DNA from: Leifsonia sp. ku-ls
GTDB lineage: Bacteria > Actinomycetota > Actinomycetes > Actinomycetales > Microbacteriaceae
Reading direction: 5' to 3'
Assembly (NCBI GenBank): GCA_003367665.1
Contig: QKXI01000005.1
Coordinates: forward strand, 1 to 64,000
DNA length: 64,000 bases
Made by a program: the position numbers and the translations under genes. The number at the start of each line of letters is the position of its first letter. The stretch's first letter is position 1. The notes beneath the pieces are model-generated. The model searched no databases. It worked only from the letters and a program-made list of their open reading frames with translations, and had not been told where the DNA came from. Of this stretch, positions 41,067 through 50,011 are shown in pieces.

Positions 41067-44000
41067 CTACTTGGTCACGGTGACCGTCATCGTCTTGCTG
41101 CTCGTGGTTCCTGCGGCGTTGGTGAAGTCGACGCGGTAGGTGTAGCTGCCCTTGTCCTTCCCCTCCACCTTCAGCGTGGCGGTCTGCGCGTTCGGCGTGG
41201 CGGCCGTCAGCGTCCCCTGGCCCACCGCGACCCCGTTCTCGTAGAACGTGTACGAGGTGGCGTTGGTGCCCCACCAGAGGTTGGCGGTGACCGTGTAGGT
41301 GCCGCCGCCGTTCCAGTCGTCGTTGCTGAGCACCGGGGTGCCCGGGTTCGCGTCGGTGACCTTCACGGTGGTGCTGCCGGTCGCCGTCGTGCCGTTGGCA
41401 TTGACGAGCTCACCCGTGTACACGTACGTGCCGTTCGGCTTGCCGTGCACCGGGATGGACGCGCTCTGCGCGCCGACCCCGCCGAACGTGAGCTGCGTGG
41501 TCGCGATCAGCGTTCCGTTCTCGTAGAGACGGAAGATCGATCCCTCCTCGCCCCACCACAGGTTCATGGCCACGGTGTAGTCGCCGTCCTTCAGGCCGGT
41601 GTCCCAGCCGTTGTCGTTCGACAGCACGGCCTTCCCCGGCTTCGTGGTCGAGCCGTCCGGAACGACGACGGAGCTGCTCCAGTCCGACTTCGCGCTCTCG
41701 CCTGCGGCGTTCACCGCCGAGACCGCGAACCGTGCGGTGTCGCCCGGCCACACCCCGGTGACCGAGGCCGACGTGGCGTCCGCACCGACGGTCGCCACCG
41801 GGTCGGCGGTGCCGTCGCGGTAGACGCGGTAGCCGGTCACCGGCGTCCCGCCGTCGTCCGCGGCGGCGGTCCAGCTCACCGTCACGGCGGAGGCCGTCGC
41901 GCTGGCGGTGGCGCCGGTCGGCGCGGCGGGCGCGTTCACGGCGTGCAGCGTCCAGAAGTGGTCGGCGGTCTGCGCGTCGGTGGCCGAGGTGCTCGTCGTC
42001 GCCGAGCTGCCCGGAACGACGGTTCCGTTGCGTCCGGCGCCCGAGGAGTCGACCAGCGTCGCGCCGCCGGCCTCGTCGAACGCGTAGTGCACGACGTCCC
42101 CGCTGCCCGCCTGGCCGGAGGCCAACGTCGCCACCTCGGCCGCGGTGAGCGCCCGGCTGTAGATGTTGAAGTCGTCCACCGTCGCGTTCAGCGCCGGGTC
42201 GCTGCTGTACTGCGACTTGCCGATGTAGTTGCGCGTGCTCTGCCCGAACGCCGACGGGTGCACCGTCATGGTGGCGTTGGTCGCGACGACCTGCCCGTTG
42301 ACGTAAAGCGTCCCGGTGGTTCCGGCGACCGTCACGGTGACCAGCGACCACTGGTTCAGCGGGAGCGTCTTCGCGCTGCTGTTCAACCGCTGCTCGCCGC
42401 CCGCGCCGCTCGTCGTAATCGCGTAGCGCAGCTCGGTGCCGTCGTTGAGCGTGAGGAACATGCTCGCGTTGCTGCTGGAGCCGATGTCGAACAGCCGCTG
42501 CCAGGACGCGTTGCTCGCCGGGTTCACCCAGGCCGAGACGGTGTAGTCGCCGGTCAGGCCGCTGACCGCTCCCGTCGGCAGCGTCGCATAGGCGGTGCTG
42601 TTGCAGAACGAGAGGGCGGAGCCGATCTTCCCGGGCTGGCGGGGACCCGTGGCCGTGCAGCCGGAGGTGACCGAGCCGTCCGTCCACTGGATGACGCCGG
42701 CGCCGGCCGACTTGCTCATGCCCGCGACGCCGAGCACGAGGCCGGTGCCGTAGTTCGCGAAGCGGTAGTTGCCCTTGCCATCCGGCACCACCTGCCAGAG
42801 GTGGTCGTCGCTTCCGCTGTCGCCCCAGACCACCGCCGGTGCGCCGGTGGAGGTGGAGGCGCCCTGGACGCCGAGCACCAGTCCCGTCGCCGGGTTGACG
42901 ATCTTGTAGAGGCCCGATCCGGCCGAGACCAGCTTCCAGGTCTGGGTGGCGCTGCCGCCGGCGGCCGGGGTGCTCTGCACGGCGGCGGTCCCCTCGGTCG
43001 TGCCGGAGGCCTGCGTGTCGAGGGCGAGCCCGCTGTTCACGTTGGTCACCGTGTAGGTGCCGGAGAGGTCGGTGACGTCGGCCGCGGGCGTCACCACGAG
43101 GTGGTAGCCGTAGGCCGGGTTCATCACGACCGGGACCGTGATCGAGCCGTCGGCGCCGACCGTGTAGGTCGTGGTGGAGATCGTCGTCGGCCCCGCGACC
43201 GCGACGGTGCGACCGTACGACGGCGTGAACTCGAGCTTGACGTTCACCTTCGACCCGAGCGCCAGCTTGTCGAGCCCGGCGACGCGAATGCCGGCGGTGC
43301 CCGAGGTGCCGCCGGTGATGACGTCGACCTCCTTCTTGTCGGCGGTGACGGCCGCGGCGGCGTCGAAGTTGTTGTTCGCCGGCGGGGTGGTGGTCACCAT
43401 GTCGCCGCTCATCCCGGCGTACCAGGTGTACAGCCAGTAGGCGCCGTTCGGATTGCCGCCCTGGCCGGTCAGCAGGTCACCGAGCGCGCCCGACTGGTTC
43501 CAGAACGCCAGCTCGGCGTTGCGGATGCCGAGTCGCTCGAACTTGGAGATGTAGCCGACCAGCGATCCGGGGATGCCGACCTCCGCGGGCGCGGCGTACT
43601 CCTCGATGTCGATCGGGCGGCGCTGGATGCCGAGCGCATCCTCCATCGCCTCCACCTTGGCCACGTCGCCGGCGATCTTGGACGACGAGATGAGCTCGTG
43701 CCAGGCCAGCACGTCGGGGACGGTGTCGGTGGCGACGGCGTTCTGCAGGAAGTTCTGCATGTCGCCGATGTTGTCCGAGAAGCTGGGGCCCTGGATGGGC
43801 GTGGTCGGGTCGAGGCTGCGGATGAGGCGGTAGGTGTGCGTCCAGAAGTCCACGAAGCTGCCGTTGGAGGCCAGCCAGGTGTTGTCGGACTCGTTCCACG
43901 GCGCGTAGGCGGCGAGGTTGGTCATGCCGGACGCCTTCACCTGCTGGATCTGGTCGGTGACGACCTGGTCCCACGTGCTCCAGCTGAACTGGTACGGCCA

Positions 44001-44408
44001 GCCCGCGTAGTAGTCGGACAGGCGGTCGACGACCTTCGCGCCGGCGGCGGCGGCCTTCTGCCAGGTCTTGCCGATGTCGCCGGAGCCCTGCTGGTGCCCG
44101 CCGATCGGCATCATGACGAAGGTGTTGGGCTTGATCGCCTGCACGAGCGCGTCGGACGGGGTGGTGGCGTTCGCCAGGCCGTAGAGGGAGCCGGTGGCGA
44201 CATGGGTGACCGGCCGGAAGGGCTGGTCGGCGCTGACGGTGAGGGTGTTCGCCGCGGTCGGGGCGGCGTCGGCGGGCGTCGCGGCGACGACGCCGCCCGC
44301 GGCGAGCAGCGCGGCGGCCACGGCGCCGGCGGTGAGGCGGCGGCGGGCGCGCGGGGCCGGCGTGGCGGGCGGCCCGGAGGGATCGTGGGCGGAGAAGGGC
44401 GGTTTCAT
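41067..44408 (-). CDS. large secreted multidomain glycosidase (clan GH-A-like) with ricin, LamG, Fn3 and Ig-like domains
   Basis: A 1113-residue exported enzyme. Signal peptide to about residue 48. A TIM-barrel-like catalytic region (about 52-340) has Asn-Glu in APWNESDN (Glu about 170, acid/base) and IDIEEYAAP (Glu about 269, nucleophile), as in clan GH-A. Then come a beta domain, ricin-type domain (about 450-583, QTWKLVSAGSGLYKIVN), LamG/concanavalin domain (about 585-760), Fn3 (about 820-910) and two copies of an Ig-like module with NLWWG. ATG 44408 has AAGGGAG upstream. Two LacI-type operators flank its promoter. It probably cleaves a plant glycan outside the cell; family number not assigned. 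Confidence 0.88.
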   Translation of the reverse strand: MKPPFSAHDPSGPPATPAPRARRRLTAGAVAAALLAAGGVVAATPADAAPTAANTLTVSADQPFRPVTHVATGSLYGLANATTPSDALVQAIKPNTFVMMPIGGHQQGSGDIGKTWQKAAAAGAKVVDRLSDYYAGWPYQFSWSTWDQVVTDQIQQVKASGMTNLAAYAPWNESDNTWLASNGSFVDFWTHTYRLIRSLDPTTPIQGPSFSDNIGDMQNFLQNAVATDTVPDVLAWHELISSSKIAGDVAKVEAMEDALGIQRRPIDIEEYAAPAEVGIPGSLVGYISKFERLGIRNAELAFWNQSGALGDLLTGQGGNPNGAYWLYTWYAGMSGDMVTTTPPANNNFDAAAAVTADKKEVDVITGGTSGTAGIRVAGLDKLALGSKVNVKLEFTPSYGRTVAVAGPTTISTTTYTVGADGSITVPVVMNPAYGYHLVVTPAADVTDLSGTYTVTNVNSGLALDTQASGTTEGTAAVQSTPAAGGSATQTWKLVSAGSGLYKIVNPATGLVLGVQGASTSTGAPAVVWGDSGSDDHLWQVVPDGKGNYRFANYGTGLVLGVAGMSKSAGAGVIQWTDGSVTSGCTATGPRQPGKIGSALSFCNSTAYATLPTGAVSGLTGDYTVSAWVNPASNASWQRLFDIGSSSNASMFLTLNDGTELRYAITTSGAGGEQRLNSSAKTLPLNQWSLVTVTVAGTTGTLYVNGQVVATNATMTVHPSAFGQSTRNYIGKSQYSSDPALNATVDDFNIYSRALTAAEVATLASGQAGSGDVVHYAFDEAGGATLVDSSGAGRNGTVVPGSSATTSTSATDAQTADHFWTLHAVNAPAAPTGATASATASAVTVSWTAAADDGGTPVTGYRVYRDGTADPVATVGADATSASVTGVWPGDTARFAVSAVNAAGESAKSDWSSSVVVPDGSTTKPGKAVLSNDNGWDTGLKDGDYTVAMNLWWGEEGSIFRLYENGTLIATTQLTFGGVGAQSASIPVHGKPNGTYVYTGELVNANGTTATGSTTVKVTDANPGTPVLSNDDWNGGGTYTVTANLWWGTNATSYTFYENGVAVGQGTLTAATPNAQTATLKVEGKDKGSYTYRVDFTNAAGTTSSKTMTVTVTK

Positions 44409-44466
44409 GGATGCTCCCTTGCATCGGGGTTCGACGTCTCGTGAGCTTGTGGAGCTTGTTGGCTTG

Positions 44467-44547
44467 TCGAACCGGTTCGATTGACTCAGCGGCAAAATAG
44501 CCCGGCTTGCTGCCGTTCGTCAAGGAATCGCCTGCGAACCGGTTCGA
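44467..44547 (-). promoter_or_regulatory. promoter of the secreted glycosidase flanked by two LacI operators
   Basis: Minus-strand TTGACG (44523-44518) and TATTTT (44499-44494) with an 18-bp spacer. TCGAACCGGTTCGA (44467-44480) lies just downstream of the -10, and GCGAACCGGTTCGA (44534-44547) just upstream of the -35. The two are 67 bp apart, suitable for looping by a LacI tetramer or by two dimers. Confidence 0.8.
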
Positions 44548-44576
44548 AGCGGGTAGGCGGCCGGCGGTCTGCACCG

Positions 44577-44633
44577 CGAGTCGCGACGAGATGTCACCAC
44601 TCGACCCCACTGGTGACATCTAGTCGCGACTCG
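44577..44633. repeat. long inverted repeat (23-bp arms)
   Basis: Arms 44577-44599 and 44611-44633 match at 22 of 23 pairs, with an 11-nt loop. The arms contain GAGATGTCACCA and TGGTGACATCTA. The left arm plus loop start (44577-44603) also matches the last unit of the 30-bp array (45019-45045) at 23 of 27 positions in inverse orientation. Confidence 0.85.
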
Positions 44634-44720
44634 TCGGGCGGAGCCCGATCGCTGCCACGTCCGTCGCAGCCCCTCCAACGCCCTCGCCTGGCCACGTGCA
44701 ATGAGTTGTCACCTATGCCG

Positions 44721-45045
44721 AGTGGAGACAGCTCCTCACCACCCAACGCGAGCGGCGACAACTCCTCACCACCCAACGTGAGCGGCGACAACTCCTCACC
44801 ACCAAACGGCAGTAGTGACGACTCGTCACCACCCACCGCGAGCGGAGACAACTCCTCACCACCCACCGCGAGCGAAGACAACTCCTCACCACCCACCGCG
44901 AGCGAAGACAACTCCTCACCACCCAACGCGAGCGAAGACAACTCCTCACCACCCACCGCGAGCGGAGACAACTCCTCACCACCCACCGCGAGTGGAGACA
45001 ACTCGTCACCATCCACCGCGAGTGGTGACTTCATGTCGCTACTCG
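44721..45045. repeat. 30-bp tandem array upstream of a LacI gene
   Basis: Ten contiguous 30-bp units from 44721 to 45020, each like AGCGGAGACAACTCCTCACC followed by ACCCACCGCG, with an eleventh degenerate unit to 45045. Spacing is exactly 30 bp throughout. Because 30 is a multiple of three, several frames stay open across it, but none looks like a real gene. The whole 708-bp gap (44409-45116) holds only the operators, the inverted repeat and this array. Confidence 0.93.
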
Positions 45046-45116
45046 CAAGCGGGGCGGGGTCGAGGGCGCGCGGCGTGGGACAATCGGGACACCGAGCAGA
45101 CCGGGAGGGAGGCGGC

Positions 45117-46133
45117 ATGGCGGCAACGATCGGCGACGTGGCGCGCGCGGCCGGCGTCTCCCGGAGCACCGTCTCGTACGCGCTCTCGGGCAAGCGGGTG
45201 ATCTCGGACGAGACGCGGGAGCGCATCCAGGCCGCCATCGACGAGCTCGGGTTCACGCCGAACGCCGGCGCCCGGGCGCTCGCCACGGCCCAGACGAACG
45301 TGCTCGGACTGTACCTGCAGTTCCAGGAGGACGAGTTCGCGCCGGCGATGCTGCAGTACGTGCTCCCGGTCTCCACGACGGCGCGCGAGCACGGCTTCGA
45401 CCTGCTGATGGTCACCGACACCGACCTGGTCGGCGCGGTCACGCGCACCACCTCCTCGTACATGGTGGACGGCGTCGTGCTGCTCGACGTGACCTACGAC
45501 GACGTGCGGCTGGAGCCGCTCCGGCGAGCGGCGCAGCCCGCCGTGCTCATCGGGTACGCCCGCGACGCCGAGGGCTTCGACTCGTTCGACCTCGACTTCG
45601 GGGAGGCGGCCAGGCTGGCCGTCGACCACCTCGCCGAGCTCGGGCACCGCGACATCATCCTGATCACGCCGCCGGAGCACGTCGTGGCGCGCGGCGGCTC
45701 GTACGTGTGGCGGTTCCGGGATGCCGCGGTCGAACGCGCCGCCCGGTACGGCATCCACCTGGCCGCGCACTACGGCGACTCCCGCCAGCCCGGCATCCAG
45801 GACGCGCTCGACGCCGCGTTCGACGCCTCGCCCTCCGCGACGGCGCTCATTGTGCACAACGACGCGACGATTGCGGCCCTGCCCTCGTACTTGAACTCCC
45901 GCGGACTCCGCGCGCCGGACGACCTCTCGGTGGTCGGCGTGTTCTCGCGCGAGTTCGGCCAGGCGTTCTCGCTGCCCTACACCGCCGTCGAGACCTCGCC
46001 CGACCGGCTCGGCCAGCTGGCGGTGCAGCAGCTGATCCGCCGGATCACGGACCCGGAGGAGGCGGGCGTGCCGGTGGTGCGCCTGATCGAGCCGAGCCTC
46101 AGCGACCGCGGAAGCACCGGCCGGGTCGGCTGA
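45117..46133 (+). CDS. LacI-family regulator, paralogue 1
   Basis: A 338-residue LacI-type regulator. HTH: TIGDVARAAGVSRSTVSYAL, hinge FTPNAGARALAT, then the sugar-sensing domain (DLDFGEAARLAVDHLAELGH, ALIVHNDATIAALPSYL). It is clearly paralogous to the regulator at 46678-47685, with near-identical HTH and hinge, so both probably read the same operator, TCGAACCGGTTCGA. ATG 45117 follows GGGAGGGAGG. It is placed between the secreted glycosidase and the import operon; which paralogue controls which target is not clear. Confidence 0.94.
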   Translation: MAATIGDVARAAGVSRSTVSYALSGKRVISDETRERIQAAIDELGFTPNAGARALATAQTNVLGLYLQFQEDEFAPAMLQYVLPVSTTAREHGFDLLMVTDTDLVGAVTRTTSSYMVDGVVLLDVTYDDVRLEPLRRAAQPAVLIGYARDAEGFDSFDLDFGEAARLAVDHLAELGHRDIILITPPEHVVARGGSYVWRFRDAAVERAARYGIHLAAHYGDSRQPGIQDALDAAFDASPSATALIVHNDATIAALPSYLNSRGLRAPDDLSVVGVFSREFGQAFSLPYTAVETSPDRLGQLAVQQLIRRITDPEEAGVPVVRLIEPSLSDRGSTGRVG

Positions 46134-46172
46134 GACCGGCCGCCCTGCCGCCACCGGCCGGGCGGACCCCGC

Positions 46173-46455
46173 GCGCCAGGTCGGCATGGGCGGGGGCGAG
46201 AGCCTTCGCACCAGCGGGAGAACGGACCGCGAGCACAAGGCCGGCAGGGGTGAGGCGAGCCCCTTCCCGCCAACGGCAGAACGGACCGCGAGCACAAGGC
46301 CGGCAGGGGTGGGGCGAGCGCCTTCCCGCCAGCGGGAGAACCGACCGCGAGCACCAGGCCGGCAGGGGTGGGGCGAGCCCCTTCCCGCCAACGGCAAAAC
46401 CGACCGCGAGCGCCAGGCCGGCAGGGGTGGGGCGAGCGCCTTCCCGCACGCGTCC
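46173..46455. repeat. 59-bp tandem array between two LacI genes
   Basis: Four full copies of a 59-bp unit whose GACCGCGAGC landmark recurs at 46225, 46284, 46343 and 46402, preceded by a partial copy from about 46173. Copies differ at a few positions (AACGG/AACCG, GCC/GCG). It fills most of the 544-bp gap after LacI paralogue 1; nothing in it looks coding. Confidence 0.93.
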
Positions 46456-46464
46456 TCCGCCGAT

Positions 46465-46513
46465 TCGTGCCGAATGTACGCTTCGCGGCGCTCAAACCGC
46501 ACATTCGGCACGA
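46465..46513 (+). terminator. hairpin after the 59-bp array
   Basis: TCGTGCCGAATGT (46465-46477) pairs perfectly with ACATTCGGCACGA (46501-46513) across a 23-nt loop. It could end the LacI paralogue 1 transcript, or be a binding site. Confidence 0.5.
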
Positions 46514-46596
46514 TTCGCCGCGGAGCATCCGGCGCGGGACGACTCGGCGCCGGGGTTCCACGCAGGGATTCTGGCGCGGGATCGCCTCGCCGCCCG

Positions 46597-46656
46597 TCGA
46601 ACCGCTTCGACTTGTTTTACCCCCGCGAAGGCGCTACGGTAATCGAACCGGTTCGA
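46597..46656 (+). promoter_or_regulatory. promoter and two LacI operators of the second LacI/ABC operon
   Basis: TTGTTT (46612-46617) and TACGGT (46635-46640) are 17 bp apart. TCGAACCGCTTCGA (46597-46610, one mismatch) precedes the -35, and TCGAACCGGTTCGA (46643-46656, perfect) covers the start region. This is the same operator pair as at 44467-44547, with closer spacing. Confidence 0.8.
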
Positions 46657-46677
46657 CGATGACGAAGGAGGAGTGCC

Positions 46678-47685
46678 GTGGCGATCACCATCACGGACGT
46701 GGCCCGCCACGCGGGTGTCTCCCCCAGCACCGTCTCCTACGCGCTCTCCGGCAAGCGGCCCATCTCGCCGTCCACCCGCGCCCGCATCGACGAAGCCATC
46801 GCCTTCCTCGGCTTCACCGCGAACGCCGGCGCTCGCGCCCTGGCCACCTCGCAGACCATGGTCATCGGCCTGCTCACCCAGTTCCACCAGGACGAGTTCG
46901 CGCCCGCCATGCTGCAGTACGTCCTCCCGGTCTCCGACACCGCGCGCGAGCTCGGCTACGACATCCTGCTGGTCACCGAGGTGGACGCCACCGCCGCGCT
47001 CCGGCGCGTCACCAGCACCGGGATGGTCGACGGCGTCGTGCTGCTCGACGTCATCCACGAGGACCCCCGGCTCGACACCCTCCGCGCCGCGCCGCAGCCC
47101 GGCGCGCTCGTCGGACTCCCCCGGCACACCGAGGGGCTCGACGTGTTCGACCTCGACTTCGGCGAGTCCGCGCGCATCCTCGTCGACCACCTGTACGGCC
47201 TGGGCCACCGCGAGATCGTGGTCGTCTCTCCCCCGCGGCACGTGTTCGACCGCGGTGGCGCGTACGGCTGGCGGTTCCGGGACGCGGCCCTCGAGCGCGG
47301 CGCGCGCTACGGCCTGCAGATCCACGCCTACTACGGCGAGTCGCAGCAGCCAGCGATCGGCCGCAGCATCAACGCCATCCTGGATGCGCGCCCTACCGCC
47401 ACCGCGCTCGTCGTGCACAACGACGCCACCATCGCGGCGCTGCCCTCCGTCCTCGCCGCGCGCGGCACACGTGTGCCGGAGGACCTCTCGGTGGTCAGCC
47501 TCTACTCGAAGGACTTCGGACGGACCTTCTCACTGCCGTACACGGCGGTGGAGAGCTCGCCCGATCAGCTGGGCCAGCAAGCGGTCCGGCAACTGGTGCG
47601 ACGGATCACGTCGCCGGAGCTCGCAGGAGCACCGGTCACGCGGTTCATCGCGCCAGAGCTCACGATCCGCGGAAGCACACAATAG
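46678..47685 (+). CDS. LacI-family regulator, paralogue 2
   Basis: A 335-residue LacI-type repressor. HTH TITDVARHAGVSPSTVSYAL, hinge FTANAGARALAT, sensor domain with DLDFGESARILVDHL and LVVHNDATIAALPSVL. GTG 46678 follows GAAGGAGG. It starts 21 bp after a perfect operator, so it is almost certainly autoregulated, and it is followed after 74 bp by the ABC importer operon in the same direction. It probably represses importer, intracellular glycosidases and the divergent secreted enzyme until the imported sugar binds. Confidence 0.95.
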   Translation: MAITITDVARHAGVSPSTVSYALSGKRPISPSTRARIDEAIAFLGFTANAGARALATSQTMVIGLLTQFHQDEFAPAMLQYVLPVSDTARELGYDILLVTEVDATAALRRVTSTGMVDGVVLLDVIHEDPRLDTLRAAPQPGALVGLPRHTEGLDVFDLDFGESARILVDHLYGLGHREIVVVSPPRHVFDRGGAYGWRFRDAALERGARYGLQIHAYYGESQQPAIGRSINAILDARPTATALVVHNDATIAALPSVLAARGTRVPEDLSVVSLYSKDFGRTFSLPYTAVESSPDQLGQQAVRQLVRRITSPELAGAPVTRFIAPELTIRGSTQ

Positions 47686-47759
47686 GCCCGAGACAGACGC
47701 AGCAGCAGACGGCTCCGCGGACACCACACCCAGCAATGCACGATTCAAGGAGGAATACT

Positions 47760-49013
47760 GTGATCGCAACAAAGCGCGTGCGCCTCATCGGCGCCGCCAT
47801 GCTCGCGGCCGCCGTCATCGGCGGAGTGTCCGCGTGCTCCGGCTCCGGCGGCTCCGGCTCCGGCAGCAGCGCCGGCGGGACCTACACGTTCTGGGACCCG
47901 TACCCCCAGTTCGACGCCTCGGCCGACTGGACAAAGCTGGTCGAGCAGTGCGGCACCAAGGCGGGCGTCACCGTCAAGCGCACCGGGTACGACACCAGCG
48001 ACCTGACCAACAAGGCGCTCCTGGCCGGGCAGCAGGGCAGCTCGCCCGACCTGCTCCTCGTCGACAACCCGGTCGTCTCCACGCTCGCCGAGGCCGGCAT
48101 CCTCACCAGCACCAGCGAGAACAAGCTGGACACGTCCGACATCCAGAAGAACATCCTGGCCGCGGGCGAGCTGGACGGGAAGACGTACGGCGTCCCGATC
48201 GGCGCCAACACGCTGGCCCTGTACTACAACAAGGCCGTGCTGAGCGCCGCCGGCGTGGACGTCGCCACCATCAAGGACTGGACCAGCCTCACCGACGCCC
48301 TCGCCAAGGTGAAGGCCGCGGGCAAGAAGGGCATCACGTTCTCCGCCATCGGCACGGAGGAGGGCAGCTTCCAGTTCCTGCCGTGGTTCTGGGGCTCCGG
48401 CGCCGACCTGAAGAAGCTCGACTCCGACAAGGCCGTCAAGGCGCTGTCGCTGTGGACCGACTGGGTCAAGCAGGGCTACGCCCCGAACTCCGTCATCAAC
48501 AACACGCAGACCACCTCGTGGCAGGAGTTCGCGACCGGCGACTTCGCGTTCGGCGAGAACGGCACCTGGCAGCTCGGGAACGTGAAGAAGGCCGGCATCG
48601 ACTACGGCATCCTCACCATCCCCGGCATCGACGGCGGCGCGGCCCCGGCCCCGACCGGCGGCGAGTTCATGACCATCCCGGTGCAGAAGGACACCGCCCG
48701 CTACGCCACGTCGAAGAAGATCGCCGACTGCCTCACCAGCACCGAGAGCTTCGTCAAGACCGACACCACCCTCTCCTACATCGCGCCGACCACGGCCGCG
48801 CAGAAGGAGCAGGTGGCCGCCAACCCGGAGCTGAAGCCCTGGGTGGACGCCGTCGCCGCCGCGAAGGGCCGCACCAGCGACAACCTGGGCACCAAGTACC
48901 CGAAGATCTCCCAGCAGCTGTGGGGCGCGGTGCAGAACGCACTGAGCGGCTCGCAGTCGCCGGCGGACGCGCTGAAGGCCGCCCAGTCGGCCGCGGCCGC
49001 CGCCACGAAGTAA
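47760..49013 (+). CDS. extracellular sugar-binding lipoprotein of CUT1 ABC importer
   Basis: A 417-residue lipoprotein with lipobox VSAC (Cys26), then a Gly/Ser linker and the binding domain (TYTFWDPYPQFDASADW, ENGTWQLGNVKKAGIDYG). GTG 47760 has AAGGAGG at ideal spacing. It delivers an oligosaccharide to the permease pair encoded next. The genes behind it (GH63-like, GH127) suggest arabinose-containing fragments. Confidence 0.95.
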   Translation: MIATKRVRLIGAAMLAAAVIGGVSACSGSGGSGSGSSAGGTYTFWDPYPQFDASADWTKLVEQCGTKAGVTVKRTGYDTSDLTNKALLAGQQGSSPDLLLVDNPVVSTLAEAGILTSTSENKLDTSDIQKNILAAGELDGKTYGVPIGANTLALYYNKAVLSAAGVDVATIKDWTSLTDALAKVKAAGKKGITFSAIGTEEGSFQFLPWFWGSGADLKKLDSDKAVKALSLWTDWVKQGYAPNSVINNTQTTSWQEFATGDFAFGENGTWQLGNVKKAGIDYGILTIPGIDGGAAPAPTGGEFMTIPVQKDTARYATSKKIADCLTSTESFVKTDTTLSYIAPTTAAQKEQVAANPELKPWVDAVAAAKGRTSDNLGTKYPKISQQLWGAVQNALSGSQSPADALKAAQSAAAAATK

Positions 49014-49039
49014 CCGCGCAACCCCTCTAAGGCACACCG

Positions 49040-50011
49040 ATGACAACCATTCAGACGGCACCGCGCGGTTCTGTCGGAGACCACGGCAGGGTGGCGCCAG
49101 ACGCCACCCTGCCGGCTCCGCGGCGCCGCCGGCGCTCCGGCCAGTGGGCGGCGTGGGCGTTCCTGGCACCCGTGGTGATCTACCTCGTGGTGTTCTACGC
49201 CTTCCCGCTCTACCGCAACATCGAACTCAGCGTGCGCGACTACACGGTGCGCTCGTTCGTGCAGGGCGACGCCCCGTTCGTCGGCTTCGACAACTACGTC
49301 AAGGTCTTCGAGAGTCCCACCTTCGGGCCGGCGCTGCTGCACACCGCCCTCTTCACCATCATCTCGATCGTGTTCCAGTTCACGATCGGGATGGCGCTGG
49401 CGGTGTTCTTCCACCAGAACTTCCGCCTCTCCGCCACGCTGAGGGCCTTGTTCCTGGTGCCGTGGCTGCTTCCGCTGATCGTGTCCGCCTCCACCTGGTC
49501 GTGGATGTTGAACAGCGACTCCGGCGTGGTCAACGCGGCCCTGGAGGCGTTCGGACTTCCCGGCAACAACTGGCTGACCTCCCCCGACTGGGCGCTGACC
49601 AGCGTCATCATCGCGAACATCTGGATCGGCATCCCGTTCAACCTCGTGATCATCTACTCGGGGCTGCAGAACGTCCCCTCCGACCTCTACGAGGCGGCGG
49701 CGCTGGACGGCGCGAACGGCTGGCAGATCTTCTGGCGCATCACCTTCCCGCTGCTGCGGCCGGTCTCCGCGATCACACTGCTGCTCGGCCTGATCTACAC
49801 GCTGAAGGTGTTCGACATCATCTGGATCATGACCCGCGGCGGCCCCGGCATCGCGTCGACCACCTTCGCGACCTGGTCGTACCAGCTCGGCTTCGCGTCG
49901 ACGCTGCCCGACTTCAGCCCGGCGGCCGCGGTCGGCAACGTGCTGATCGTGATCGCGCTGGTGTTCGGCTTCATCTACATCCGCACGCAGCGAAAGCAGG
50001 ACATCGCATGA
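49040..50011 (+). CDS. carbohydrate ABC transporter permease (MalF-type)
   Basis: A 323-residue permease with six helices after a basic N-terminal tail. First helix AFLAPVVIYLVVFYAFPLY; EAA loop YEAAALDGANGWQIFW (about residues 217-232). ATG 49040 follows TAAGG and lies 26 bp after the binding-protein stop. Partner of the next gene, which it overlaps by 4 bp. Confidence 0.95.
   Translation: MTTIQTAPRGSVGDHGRVAPDATLPAPRRRRRSGQWAAWAFLAPVVIYLVVFYAFPLYRNIELSVRDYTVRSFVQGDAPFVGFDNYVKVFESPTFGPALLHTALFTIISIVFQFTIGMALAVFFHQNFRLSATLRALFLVPWLLPLIVSASTWSWMLNSDSGVVNAALEAFGLPGNNWLTSPDWALTSVIIANIWIGIPFNLVIIYSGLQNVPSDLYEAAALDGANGWQIFWRITFPLLRPVSAITLLLGLIYTLKVFDIIWIMTRGGPGIASTTFATWSYQLGFASTLPDFSPAAAVGNVLIVIALVFGFIYIRTQRKQDIA

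Noticed and set aside
44481-45116. An in-frame N-terminal extension of LacI paralogue 1 through the 30-bp array (repeats like SGDNSSPPTA).
   Set aside because: The array stays open in other frames too, unit differences are not silent, and a strong ribosome site (GGGAGGGAGG) precedes ATG 45117, which gives the normal LacI N-terminus.
44594-45463. Minus-strand open frame with LSPLAVGGEE repeats.
   Set aside because: Produced by the 30-bp unit being a multiple of three; it runs antisense into LacI and has no family features.
44409-46677. Integrated mobile element suggested by dense repeats around LacI genes.
   Set aside because: No transposase, integrase, target duplication or tRNA boundary is visible, and codon use matches the rest of the window.
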